Shown here: positions 28,641 through 41,300 of the stretch, piece by piece | Layout of the letters: each line of letters begins with the position of its first letter | Numbering within the stretch: the stretch's first letter is position 1 | Assembly: GCA_022316685.1 (NCBI GenBank) | Contig: JAKJHU010000061.1 | Span: 4,153,709 to 4,217,708, forward strand | Source of the DNA: Progne subis subis | Lineage: Eukaryota > Chordata > Aves > Passeriformes > Hirundinidae | Reading direction: 5' to 3' | Length of the DNA: 64,000 nt | The notes under the pieces: generated by a model | The model's input: only the letters and a program-made list of their open reading frames with translations | Databases searched by the model: none | What the model was told of the DNA's origin: nothing | Program-made: the position numbers and the translations under genes

Positions 28641-29251
28641 AACTTCTGGATGAGACAAAGGCACTGCGGCCCCGCGCGGCTACACCCTTGCTGATTGCAG
28701 CTCTAATTAATTTATTTTAGAACAGTGCCAAGGCCTGGGCTGTGCCGGCGGTGCTCGCCCTCAGCAGCGACAATTAGCGGCGTGAGGGGACCCGCTCCCC
28801 ACTCCGCGTCCTCTCGCTGGAGTGTTCCTTGTCACCCCCGTGTTTCCGGCGTGATTTATCGCCGACACTGCTCACAACCATCGTGACATCGCTGTCGCTG
28901 TTTGCACACTCGGGGCAGCGTTCGCATCCCACTGGGAATTTGCGTGGATTAAACTCGCTCCAGCACCGCCCGAACCCGTGACATCGCTGAGGGCGGAACG
29001 CGCCTCCCCAGCGGCCCCGCCAGCCCGAACCGCCTCGGGAGCACCTCTTCTGGGGGAAAATCCTCCCAAAATGGGTGTCCTGGGGGATTTCCTCATAAAA
29101 ATAAGGGATAAACCTTCGAGAAAGGGGCGGGAAGGGCGCTGGGAACCACCCCCGCGCTGAGTTGGTCCGCTCCGCGCGGCCCCCGTCCCGGCGCAATGGG
29201 CTCGCCCGCCCCGCCCCTCCTCGCCGCCGCTGGCCACGCCCCCAGCCGCCC

Positions 29252-29264
29252 GTTGCTAAGCAAC
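29252..29264. promoter_or_regulatory. X-box (RFX-type) GTTGCTAAGCAAC
   Basis: Inverted repeat with 6-bp arms, GTTGCT-A-AGCAAC, 106 bp upstream of the RTF2 ATG. It matches the form of RFX-family binding sites. A second, imperfect copy, GTTGCTAAGCATTGC, lies at 29286-29300. Confidence 0.5.
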
Positions 29265-29314
29265 AGCGTTCGCCGCTAAGTGACCGTTGCTAAGCATTGC
29301 GACATCGGAGCGCG

Positions 29315-29366
29315 CCGGAAGTTCTTCGGCGCACCCGGAAGTGCTCGGGAAGAAGAACCCGGAAGC
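29315..29366 (+). promoter_or_regulatory. Three ETS (GABPA-type) sites
   Basis: CCGGAAGT at 29315-29322, CCGGAAGT at 29335-29342 and CCGGAAGC at 29359-29366. All are in the same orientation at 20-24 bp spacing, ending 3 bp before the RTF2 ATG. Clustered ETS sites at the start site are typical of TATA-less housekeeping promoters. Confidence 0.6.
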
Positions 29367-29369
29367 GCG

Positions 29370-32300
29370 ATGGGATGCGATGGCGGCACCATCCCCAAGC
29401 GGCACGAGCTGGTCAAGGGGCCCCGCAAAGTCGAGAAGGTCCGGAGGGCGCTCCGCGATGAGTAGAGGGGCTGCGGGGAGAGGGAGGCCCGGCCCGGCCC
29501 GCGCTGCTGCGAGCCGGACATGGCGCTCTTGGCGCTGCAGGGGCCCTGTGTGCAGTGTGGCGCCGGTGGCGGCTGCAGGGTGGGGTCCCGTGTCTTGTGG
29601 AGCGGCTTGGACATCAAGTTCGACAAGGCCTAGAGCCAGATCCTGCACTCGGGTCACAACAGCCCCCGGAGCGCTGCGGGCTGCGGGAGGAGCGGCTGGG
29701 ATCGGAGCCGGGGGCGGCGGCAGCGGCCGGGACAAGAGGCCACTGGCACCCGGCCTGTGCCAGCCACGGTGCGACAGCGGGGCCAGCGACTGTCCCCGGT
29801 GCGGGCACTGCTGAGGGGCCCTGGGGGCTCTGTCCAGTTCTGGCCCTCGCTACAAGAAAGACATAGAGGGGCTGGAGAGTGTGCAGCGAATGGAACTGGA
29901 GAGGGGCTGAAGAATTCTTATGGGAGCTGGAAAGGGGCTGAGACTGGAGGAAAGGAGGCTCAGGAGGAACCTTGTGGCTCTGCACAGCTCCCTGACAGGA
30001 GGGGACAGCCGGAGGGGTCGGGCTGTGCTCCCAGGGAACAGGGACAGGAGGAGAGCGAATGGCCCCAGCCTGGGCCAAAGGAGGCTCAGGGTGGACAGCA
30101 GCAGGAGTTTCCCATGGAAAGGGTGGGCAGGGATTGGAACTGCCTAGGGGGGTGATGGAGAACTGATCGTGAATTTTGTCAAAAAACTTCCTCTGAAGTT
30201 ATTTTATGAATTAACTTTGAGTGTACAAAGCAGATTTGCTAAGAAACCCGGGGTTTTGATGGATGCTTCAAGTATGACCTGATTTAAGCTTAAATAATTT
30301 ACAAATATTTTTAAATAATGAGGGTTTTTTTCCTCCCTCCAGGTTGACAAAGTTGCTGAATTGGTGGCCAGGTGGTTCTACTGTGCCTGAGCCAGGAGAA
30401 GCTACGTCGGCCCATCGTGGCTTGTGAGCTGGGCAGGTGGGAATGTTTCCACGGACACCTCGGGAGTAAATTACAAATATTATTAATTATAAACACAAAA
30501 AAATTATTCATAGAAATCATAAATACCAAATTATAAATTATAACTGCAAAACATTGTGGCAACCCAGTATAACCACTGGGATTTTTACGTTACAGGTTGT
30601 ACAACAAAGATGCCATCATCGAATATTTGTTGGACAAATCCCCTGATAAAACCCCCATGGAATCTGCATCCCATATCAAGAGCATTAAGGTAAACTGGTT
30701 GTGTTTAATAGAAGTTAAAATAAAGTGTTAAATTCGTGAGCCATGCTGTGAAATCTCCATTTGCTCGTGCTCCCGCTATGGATTAAAGTGTTCAAATAAC
30801 AAAACACGGTGTAAAAAAAAAATATCAAGGATTGTTACCACAGCCCAAAAATCATGGGGAAAAAAGCTGAAGGTTTGTGTTTTTATCTTCCAGAACGTGA
30901 CAGAACTGCAGCTGGTGGATAACCCAGCCTGGAGTGGGGACAAGGAGAGCATCAAGGGGGACAAGTACGATGACCTGCAGTCTGCACGCTTCATCTGCCC
31001 CGTGGTGGGGCTGGAGATGAACGGGAGGCACAGGTCAGTGTCCAGGGCTGCAGGAGTGGGCACAGAGCAGGGAGGTCTGAAGGAAAGTGTAAATCCTGTG
31101 CTCACCCACAGCTTGGTGGGGAAGATCTCTTTGTCTTTGAGCTTCCAAGCTTGAACTTTCTGAGTTTGAGAGACTACTGGGTGTCCTGTCACGTTATACT
31201 CAAGAGGAAAGATAAAAGTTAAGCTTTTCATGGATAAATTTGGATGTATAATGGAGGAGTAGAGGGCAATGTTGGCAGGGGAAAAGTGACTGAACATTGT
31301 TTGGGGGCTGAAGCACAGGAGATGGGATGTGACCTCCCTTTGAGTCACATCAAGCAGTTGGAATCGTGGATTGATTGGGTTGGAGGGACCTTAAAGCTCC
31401 TCCAGTGCCACCCCTGCCATGGCAGGGACACCTTCCACTGTCCCAGGCTGCTCCCAGCCCTGTCCAGCCTGGCTTTGGGCACTCCCTGGGATCCAGGAGC
31501 AGCCACAGCTGCTCTGGGCACCCCAAATTCCTCCCCAATATCCCACCCAAACCTCCTCTCTGGCAGTTTGAAGCCATTCCCTGTGTGCTGTCCCTCCATT
31601 CCTTATCCAGAATCTCTCTCCATGTTTCCTGCAGCTCCTTCAGGCACTGGGAGGCCACGCTGAGCTCACCCCAAATCTCCTCCTCTCCAGGTGAACAATC
31701 CCAGCTCTGACAGCCTTTCGTCCCAGCAGAGGTGCTCCATTCTACTCTGCCTGTGTTAGGGTCAGGCTGGAGATGGATTGTCTGTTCCAGCCCTGCAGTA
31801 TATCTGTATTTTATTGCTCTGGGGCAGGGAATTTCCTCACAGCCTGGCTTTGGGCAGAGCAGCAGCAACTTTGTCACCTGAGGGATGAGAATAGGACAAG
31901 CTCACAGCTTAATGGCTGCAAAGAATATGCCAGGAGATACTCAAGATAAAAAACCCAAAATACCTATTGTGGTTTAATGTACCAAATATTTTTCATTCAG
32001 TTCTTACACTGTGCAAGTTAGTCATGAATTCATTACCTACTTAAATATGCTGATGATTTGATGAGGTGCAAGAACTTGGAAAGAAGGTGGGCTGTGACCT
32101 GCCAGCACTGCACAGATCTCTCTTGGTTTTCTTAAAATCCCCGTGTGTTGTCTTTTCTTTGAAGGTTTTGCTTCCTGAGAAGCTGTGGCTGTGTGTTCTC
32201 GGAGCGTGCTCTCAAAGAAATTAAAGCAGAAGTTTGTCACAAGGTGAGTTTCTCCAGCTGCAGGAGAGGTTGGGCTGTGTGTGTGTGTATACAATCGCAT

Positions 32301-35300
32301 TCACTGATCTGAAAAGGGAGTTTTTAATCTCAGTATGCAAACTGAAATGGAACTTGTGAAAGTTCTGTTCTATGATCTTGCGAAAGTTCTGTTCTATGAT
32401 GGCCTCAAGTATTTCTTCATGGCCTTTCTTAATTAAAAAAAATATTCTAAATAATTATAAAAAATGAGTATTTTTGTTCTCAGAGTTGGGTTTTGCAGTA
32501 ACTAGTTTAGAATTTCCATTTTCCCAATATTTGGTACTAATTTCAGTTTTTAATTGGTTTTTGGGGTTTTGTTTGATGGGTAATTTTTTTTTCCTGAATG
32601 TACATAACTTGTGTTTTATCAGTATTTGTTCTGTGGTTAGACTGGTTGTATTTTCGGGTTATGTTTGACCCCTGTATTTTTAAAGGACATGGGGTGTTGC
32701 TTTTTTATATTGTTGGGTGGGGCCAACTTTGTAGAATTCTCAGCAGTTCCATGAATTCTTGTAGAAAATACTGACCTCATTTCACATTGCTGATCTCATT
32801 GTACAGTTCTTTTGTAGCTAAGGACAACGATAAAATGAGCAAATACCCTTTTTTCCTATCACTACTTTAATTATCAGCAAGATTTGTGGTGAGAGTGGCC
32901 ACACTTGGGCAGTTATTTAAATTCTCTGAACACGCTGATATTGGATAAAATATGGAATATATTTATATTAAATAAGATCTGGGAGGGAAGCACTTTTGTC
33001 TTGCTAAATTGTTGGATGTTGTAAGGTTTGGTCTCATATTGCTGCTTTCAGTGCTCATTTTGTTCTGTCCTAATGGCTTTGTTTCCTCTTGACAGAAACT
33101 CATTTATTTTTAATGAGGGGTTTTTTTTGCATCTAAATTTTTGTTGATGGATGGGTGTAACCAGAGCATAAAATGAGATGTTTTGTCCATGTTTTTTCCA
33201 AAGACCAAATGAATCCCACATATTTTTCCCCGGCTCTTTTGCAGTAATGAGTATTTAGCATGCAGCTGGAAATTCTTTACAGTATTCAGAAAGATTCTTC
33301 TAGAAGTAATTAAATGGATGTAGTATTTAGTCTCTCATCCTCTCATGACTGATTTTGATGCACAATGGGAACCAATCTCTCAATGTGGGAGAACACATTG
33401 ATTAAGGTCAAAGAGTGATTTGGGAGAATTTTGGGTTTGTTCTGATGTTGTTGTTCAGAATCAAGAAGGGGATTAGAACTCTTCTAAACGGGAGCAGAGC
33501 TGTGTGGTATCTCAGTTTGTTTATGTCCAAAGCACTAATTAGCAGCCCATCCTGCATTTCTGCAGCAATGGGACATAAAGGACAATTAATGAATGAAGAA
33601 GAAGGAAAAAATGAAGTGTTGTGCATTGTATGTGCTCAGACTGGAATCTTGTATTAATGGACAGAATCCTCTTCTGATGATGTTAACACAAAAGTTTCGA
33701 AGTACAGAATGTTTGAATGTTGTGGGCTGTCTCATACATGTTTCTGCTGGTGCTGATTGTTGCATTTTAGGAATTATAGTGATTCTGAAGCAAAATCTAG
33801 TCTGTGAGACCCTCGTGAGCCACAGCATTTTCTTTTCCCTGGCTTTCCCACATTCTGTGTTTGGCCTGTGTGTGCTGTGGGACTTTGGAGAGTGGCACGA
33901 GGAAAGTTCAGAAAGGAAGATCCTGTCTTGCTTTGGGACTCTGTATTCAGTTGTCAGCCAGCAGAATGTGTGTTTTCACCCCGTCCCAGAGGTTTGCAGT
34001 GGGTGTACAAGTGGGGAAGTGTCAGTGCTGGAGCTCTGGGCCATTCCCACCCCCACAAGTGTGGGGTTCAGGAGAGCTCTTTCAAAACTCTTCACGAGCT
34101 CTTCCAGAGCTCTTCCCTGGGTGTGCCCTTTGCCTGTGACCCCCAGACTCCCCACTCTGCTCCCTGTAACCAGCAGAGATTTCCCACAGGACTTTTGAAA
34201 GAGATGCTGCACTGAAAATATTCCCCAGGGAATACCCTGAGCTCTCACTGCTCACTTCTGAGCTCAGTTTTTGCTGTGGCAGCTCACAGAAGGAGCAGAG
34301 GAATCCATTTGCCCAGTGGTGTGCAGGTCACCAAGTAAGTGTGGAGGAAAACCCAGGATGCATGTGCAGGTTTTGTCCGATGGAGGGGAATGGGAAACAC
34401 CAGGATGATGGAGGATGGAACATTCCTTGGCTTCTCTTGGCAGCACTTGCCATGGTCCTGGATTTGAAGGGGTTTATGGAGTCTGAGGGTTCTCTTTCTT
34501 TTGCCTCAAAGAAACTTCACATGAGGAGCTGGCAGTATAAAGTACATGTGTTTATCTGCTTTACTGGAGTGGTTAGACTGGATTGCTTCTGGGAAAGGGA
34601 CAGGAATGGGAGAGGAAACTGTCATGGGGGGGCCCCATTAGCAACTGCAATTAATGTCTGAGGCCATTCTTGAAGTGCTTTACCTTGAAAACAAGATCTC
34701 TCCTCACATCTTAAGTAGCATTTTGAAAGGTTCACCTTAAAGAATAACATTCAAATGGGAGAATTTTAAGCCAAAGGACCAGTCAGACACCAGAGCAGTG
34801 TTAAGAGAGAGAGATTGTCTCACTGCCTGCAGGGTAAATGCTTTGTCTTGCCAAAATATAAAAATCCTCGGGTTTCAAAGATTTGTTGAAAAAGCAGTGA
34901 AAATTTTTTAGTGCTGGTTTAAGTTGTAGAGCAGGTTTTGTAGATGAAGTGCTGGGGACAAATTTTGTGCCTTCTACTTGGACTTAAAAGAGTTGGAAAA
35001 GAGCTTTTGTCTGAAACAGAGCAACTTGGGAGTGCAAATGCATCTTGTAAGACATTTTTACACAGAAGTGGATTTGGTTTGAGCTATATTTTTGAGGTTT
35101 TGATCCCTAAGAACGGAAAATTTAAACTCTCAACACTGTCACATGTTAAAATGTGATTTAGTCACATTTCAGTCAGCAGGAAGTGATTTTGCTCCCAGAT
35201 GTGGAGTCTGTAGCAGCAGCTCTGCAGACTGGGATTTCTGCTGCCTCCTGTTCCTCAGGAAGAATTACTTGTGATGGAATCTGTCAGTTTAAAACTTGCA

Positions 35301-38300
35301 CTTTGGAGCAAGGTGTTTCATCCTCCAACAGCCTAAAATTAGAAGTTACAAGCAAGACTGTCTCTTCCTTGTTTATCTGATGGGCTGGTGGAGATTGAAG
35401 TCTGTGGTGATCTTTGTAGCTCTGTGGAGTTTGATTTGCTCAAATATCATGGAATTTTTGTTCCAACGGGCTTGCAGGTTCTTGCATGGGCAGTCTTCGG
35501 TGTTGGCTAATTGGAAGTCTGCTAATTGACAGAAATTATGCTTTAATTTGGAAGCTGATTCTCTAAGATGTTTCTGCGGATGCAAAATATGCTGGAAATG
35601 GTGTGGAGACAGGATAGAGGTTATGGAATTGGTTCTGGAAGTTCTTCTGGGAGTCACTTTGCAAGTTAAGGGCAAGATTACATTTTAAATGTACTCTCTT
35701 GCATCACTTCAAAGTTTATTTTGGACTTGTTTTCAGACTCAACTAAACAGAGACTTGAAATAGTGCCCTAACTATGAAGCTCTGTGCCATATCAACCACT
35801 TAACCCCATGTTTAATTTAGATAGGAAGCTTTTTGAAACAGAATTTGTGCCCGTGGCTGTCAGATTCAGAGCTGCCTGTGCAGCAGTGGTTCCTGGAACC
35901 AGGGTCACTTTTGGCACTTTCTGCTCTTAGGGCACCAAAATTAACAAATATTTGCTGAGGTCTGAAAGTTGTGATTGATCAGCTCTTAACATAACACGGA
36001 ACTCATGAGGGCTTTTCAAGGAGGTGATGTGGTCATGGTAATGACAACAATGAGCTGAATAGCAGTTCTTACTACTTGAGGATGGTTTAATGATGAATTC
36101 CCTAAAATTTTGTTTCAAGTACCAAATCCTTTAAGCAAAGGGGGTCATGCTGCAAAGATATTCCTAGACTGACATGGGTCACGTCATACCAAAATTGTAT
36201 TTTCAGAGGCCTTTTTGTGCAGGGTTTTTTGCCTGGTTCAATTTCTGCCAAAGGAGTCCATGATATACAGTGCCTGGCTGTTGAATTTTTCATTTTAATT
36301 CAATTTGGAAGTGATGCCCGGCAATTGTTCTGCATGGTGGTGCCAGGGGTGAAAGCTGGAGACTGGATTTGCTGCAATGATGGCAGTAAGGAATGTTCCA
36401 TTCCCGTTTTAAAAGACATCATGGAATAGTGAATAAATGCTGGCAGTGCCCTACAGTGGACTGGAGAGAAATTAATTATGAATATTGCTATGATTAATCC
36501 ATGCCAGAGACCCATTAGCTTCAGTAATGGTTTGGAGAGAGACTCTCAACAAGCTCAGCATGAACATGTGCCTGGCTTTTATTTTCCTTTTCTTTTTTAG
36601 CTTTATTTCCCTCCATAAAAAAAATAAAAGTATCTCCAGCAATATTTAGCCACAAGCTAAATCCTGGATTATCCATGAAACTGAGCACACGCCTTTGGGT
36701 TGAGTTTGTAAATAAATAGGGACCAGATGGCCTTTCTTTAGGTTAAGGTTCATCTGCAAGAAATGATGTTTCCAATCAACTCGTGTGGGAAAATGAGGAG
36801 AGAAGTTCCAGCAACCTGGGAATAAGTTTGTAACCAGAAACTTTCACGTCCTGTTGTTTGGTCATTTGTTTTGTTTTTTTTTTTGGGGAATAGGCTCAAT
36901 CTGTAACCAGTTTTCTTGTAAAAGCTCTGGGATGTTTTGGGTGCATGTTGAAGAGTACATTGAAATAGCTCCTTTTTAAATTTATTTGTATTTATTTATT
37001 CAATTTTTATTTACAATTCACAGTTTTTAATCCAGTGAGTTGTCCTGGTCCCTGCCAAGTGTTACTGCACTTGCTGCAGGCTCTTTGCTTCTCTCAGTCA
37101 GGTACACTGGGATGGGACAATGCTTGAAAAATGGCTTTTTGCTCAGTTTTCCTGTGATCCCTGACCTCAAATTTTCCCTGTCTCCTTGCCCTCAACTCCT
37201 GCAGAGGCTCAGAACAGAGATCTGGAGATGAACACATGTTGCAGGATCCTTCTGTTATTAGGAGCAAAGGCTGGGAAGGGCAGCAGTGACGTTGCCATGC
37301 TACAAAATGAAATTAGGGGATGCAGCTGGCCATGGGAAATAAAAAACAAACCCACACCCCCAGTGGCACGGGCTGTGTCACAAACTGGTTGTCACTTATG
37401 TACAAGCTCTAAAATTTTAGCGCCAACTTCATTATTCAAAACATTTCACGAGACATTCGGTGGCCGTGACTTTGTTATTTCCCCGTATTTTATCATTGTT
37501 CAGTCACTGCTTCCATTTTATTGTTTTCATGCCAGTCACTCATGCTTTGGCTGTGAACATGAGGAATACTGACTAAACAAGTCACTGAATGGATTATGAA
37601 CTTCCCCCCTTGTCTTCAGCGGAGGTTCAGACGTTCTTTGGGAATTAACCCATTGCTACCGGAATAAATAAAACCCATTTATTTACGAAGTGCAGCACTT
37701 TACCCTCGACTCCCGGAGCCAAGCCTGTGCCTGTAAATGTCCTTTTTTCCCCTGATGTTTTCTGCCAGGACGCTGCACAGCTGTTGAGGGGCGTGCTGGG
37801 CTCACACAGCCAGCTGCATGTCGAAGGGGCTGCGCCGCTGCAGGCGCCAGTGCTGCTCGATGGGCACCTGAGCCTGGCGCAGCACCTTGAGCCGCAGCCG
37901 CCTCTCCAGGCACTCCAGCGCCAGCGGGTCCTTCCCTGCCTCGAACTTGTTGGCAAACAGATGAGGGGACTCAATAATCCACTGCAGATCCCCCAGGCCG
38001 TAAATGCAGATGTCTCTGATGTAATGACCTGCAGAGACAAATTGGAGAGGTTTGGCGGCAGCAGGGAGATGAGCGGAATGGGTTTTCTTAAAAAGGGTTT
38101 TTTGCCTTCTGATTTCTGCACAGAAATGGAGCTGGAGGATAATGCTACAATATCAATGAAGACAAGGTTTGGGTTTGGGTGTAGGTTTCACATAAATAGA
38201 TGTTTATTACCTCCAGCTGCTTCCCATGTTGCTCTGCTTAATAAAATCTTAAGAGTTGGGCATCAGATGTTGTGATTTCCTGCTGGGATTCCCTGCTCGA

Positions 38301-41300
38301 TCACACCTGGGCTCAGCTTGTACACTTAAGAGGTTTCAATTATTTCTGCATGCTTTCCATGTGGTCAGCTCTATTCTTTTTTACTGCCGTTCAAATTGAA
38401 GGGATTGAACCCCAATGTTGTACCTGACAAACATCCTTGTTGTCCCTCCACTGAGAACTGATCAGTCAAATTAGTGCACTGGTAATTAGGGGCTGAAAGA
38501 AGGGTTGTCAGTGTATGGATACTGTGCTCATCTCAAAATATATAAACATGCAACTAATATATTAATATAACTTATATCTCAAAATCTCCTTAATTGCATA
38601 TAGTGCAGTAATTTATAGGGTGCCTTGTTTTATTTAATACTTCCAAAATAAATTATATATGACCACTGAGGCACATTTAATAGCTGGTTTAAATAATAAG
38701 TAATCAACTAATGCTCATCAGCGAACCAAATTTAAGTCAGTGATCAAAATTCACGTTACCTTTGCAGCCTTTGTGTGAGAGTCCTTCTTGATCTTTCCAT
38801 TTAATGGCTCTTAGGTCTCCTTGCCAGCCTGCATTGGGTGTAGCCCCTGGAGCATCTTTGAAAACAAAAGCCTCTGATGAAATTCTTTTCTACTCATTAC
38901 AGGGAAAAATTTCAATGCTGGACCCTTCTTAACTGCAGTCACATTAAGCATTTATTTGCAGGTATTTATGTCATAAGAACAGATATCATTCTCAGTATTA
39001 CTGCACTTTTTTTTTTTTTTTTTTTAAATTCCTTGAGAGCAAAAAGCTTTCTTGCAGCAAAAAAACCTTGTTTTAACCAGCATTTTCCTAACTCCTGGTC
39101 TGCACTGAAGCAGCACTTTCCTACATTGTTTCTCAGCCACCAGATGCGACTTTTCAAAAGGGGCAGCACCAAAGCTGAAGGAATGACTTTCTATCTGCAG
39201 CTCAGAGCTGGAGCTCAAAGCCTCTCCCTGCCTGAAGCCCTGCCCTGCTGGGGTTATTTGGGGCAGAAATACCAAACTCTTACCAGGTAAACGATTGAGG
39301 GTGACCCAGTAGTGCTCATCAGGGCTGTAGGTGTCCCTCGACCACTCCAGCAGAGCTTTTGCCCGGGCATCACTCAGTGCAAACTGCACAAAGTCCTTTG
39401 TGAGGATGTAATAGGCGCTGCCAAAATAAATTGTCAGGTTGTGTGGAGGCTGAGCTTTCCTGATCTTTGCTGGGTACACGTAGGGCACCCCAGAATGGAT
39501 GTACTCCCTGTAGCTGATCTCTGTCCTGTGCTTCACGTGGAGGGGCTGCACTATCCCAGGAGTGATGTTTTTACCATTCCACTTGCTTTTTAGGTATTGT
39601 ATGATTTCTTTATTTGTTTTCAGGGGGTAATCTTGACCACACAGATTAATAACGTAATTCCACTGAACTTTGGAGTTAACGAGGTCTCTCATGCAATTAA
39701 TATCAGCTTGTAATCTCGAAAACCCCGCATAAACAACGTGCTCTCTTTTTGAGGAAATAAAAATATTTTCGAAACAGTTAACGATGTTCTGTACAGCAGT
39801 TTTATAATCTCTGGGTGACTTTTCATCAATGTGGATACAGTAAATATTCTGAGGCATATAAATAGCTCTTAGCAGTCTCACAAACATTTCCAGCTCCTTG
39901 TGAATGGTAATAATGTACGCCAAGGAGAAATTCCCTTCTTCCTCTGACAGTGGTTTAGTGATAAAATGCAGAGTCTTCGGGAGTGTGGAGCAATTGCAAG
40001 AAGTCTGAATGCAGCTGAGTGCTTTGGGCTGGTAGGACTTCTGACAAAAGTTTCCAATTTTAAAGGCTGCAGGTTTCCCCACAAAAAGAGCCGAGCAAAG
40101 TTCTTCTGGGTAAAAACCACACTCTGCTCTTTTGACATGGAATTTTTGGTCGTCGGACTCGTCATGAAGTGGAACCTTTAGGTAAATGAAGGTGTAGATG
40201 AACATACAGACAGCAACACACACTAAAAATCTGGATTTCTTTGCATTAAGTGGGTTCATCTTTTACTTCCAGATAAATTTACTTCCAGATCCTGTCTTCT
40301 TATCATAGTCCAATTCAACATTCAGATCATCTGAAAGGAAAAGTGAGACAGAGGGAGAAAACTTTCCTGTTTCTTATTTTTCAATAGATGCCATGTTAGT
40401 GCTGCATTTATAAATGTTGGGATTACGACCAGGAGGAACTGTGTGTGCCCAAGTGAGTGCACTCAGCCCCTGGGAATGCAGAGCCACCAGGCAGGAATTT
40501 TGTCTTTCCAGGACAAAATGATCTCAAAATGATACAAAAGAACCCAAAAAGGCTCTGAATTCTTCACTGCTTGACCGAGGGGGACTCAGGTGGGAGTTTC
40601 CTGTGCTCTGAGGTGGTGGGTGAGCTCTGAGTGCTGAGGAACAGCTGCTGCTGAGATTTCCTCAAGGCCTGGGAAACTTGAAGTTCTGCCAGAGGATCAG
40701 AATTCAGTAAATTAAATCAACAGAAAATTTATTAAATAAACAGAAGGAAGAGACTAAAATGCAATCCGCAAAATACACTGGGTTTTATCCTTATAAAGTC
40801 AGCAAATGTTTCTGACTCTTGAGATTTTTATTTTTTTTCCCCCCTCTGACATCTTTGTGCTTTGGAAAACTGAACAAGGGGACAATGCTTATTTCTTATT
40901 TCCGGTATTTGTGCATGCCCTGAGCTAAGGACACAACTGCCAGCATTGGAATTCTGAAATAACCAATTTCCAGGAGTACTAGCATAGGAGTTTTTCCATT
41001 GTGGGTTTTTCCTTACCTTTACCTCACTGAAGTCAGAAAAACGAGGGTACAGCAGTCCTGAATCCCACAGCAATTTCATGAAACCTTTATCCTTGAAGTG
41101 CTTGGAATCAAAATTCCTAGAGAAAAATACCAAGGAGAAGGTCCATCAGCTGCCATTAAGCTTCATAGTTAATTTTTTAAAGATTTTCATTTTATTTTAA
41201 GGGTAATTAATTTTCTCTTCTTTTATTCAATGACTTTTTTTTTAAAACAAAATTTGCATTTCACCTTGAAATTTTTTATACAGGTAGCTTCATTAGAGGG

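Larger units (their letters stand above)
28650..29830. promoter_or_regulatory. CpG-island promoter of RTF2
   Basis: GC- and CpG-rich block around the RTF2 start codon, without a TATA box. It contains an RFX-type X-box (29252-29264), a GCCACGCCCCC Sp/KLF-like site near 29233, and three ETS cores between 29315 and 29366. Open frames on both strands here reflect high GC. Confidence 0.7.
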
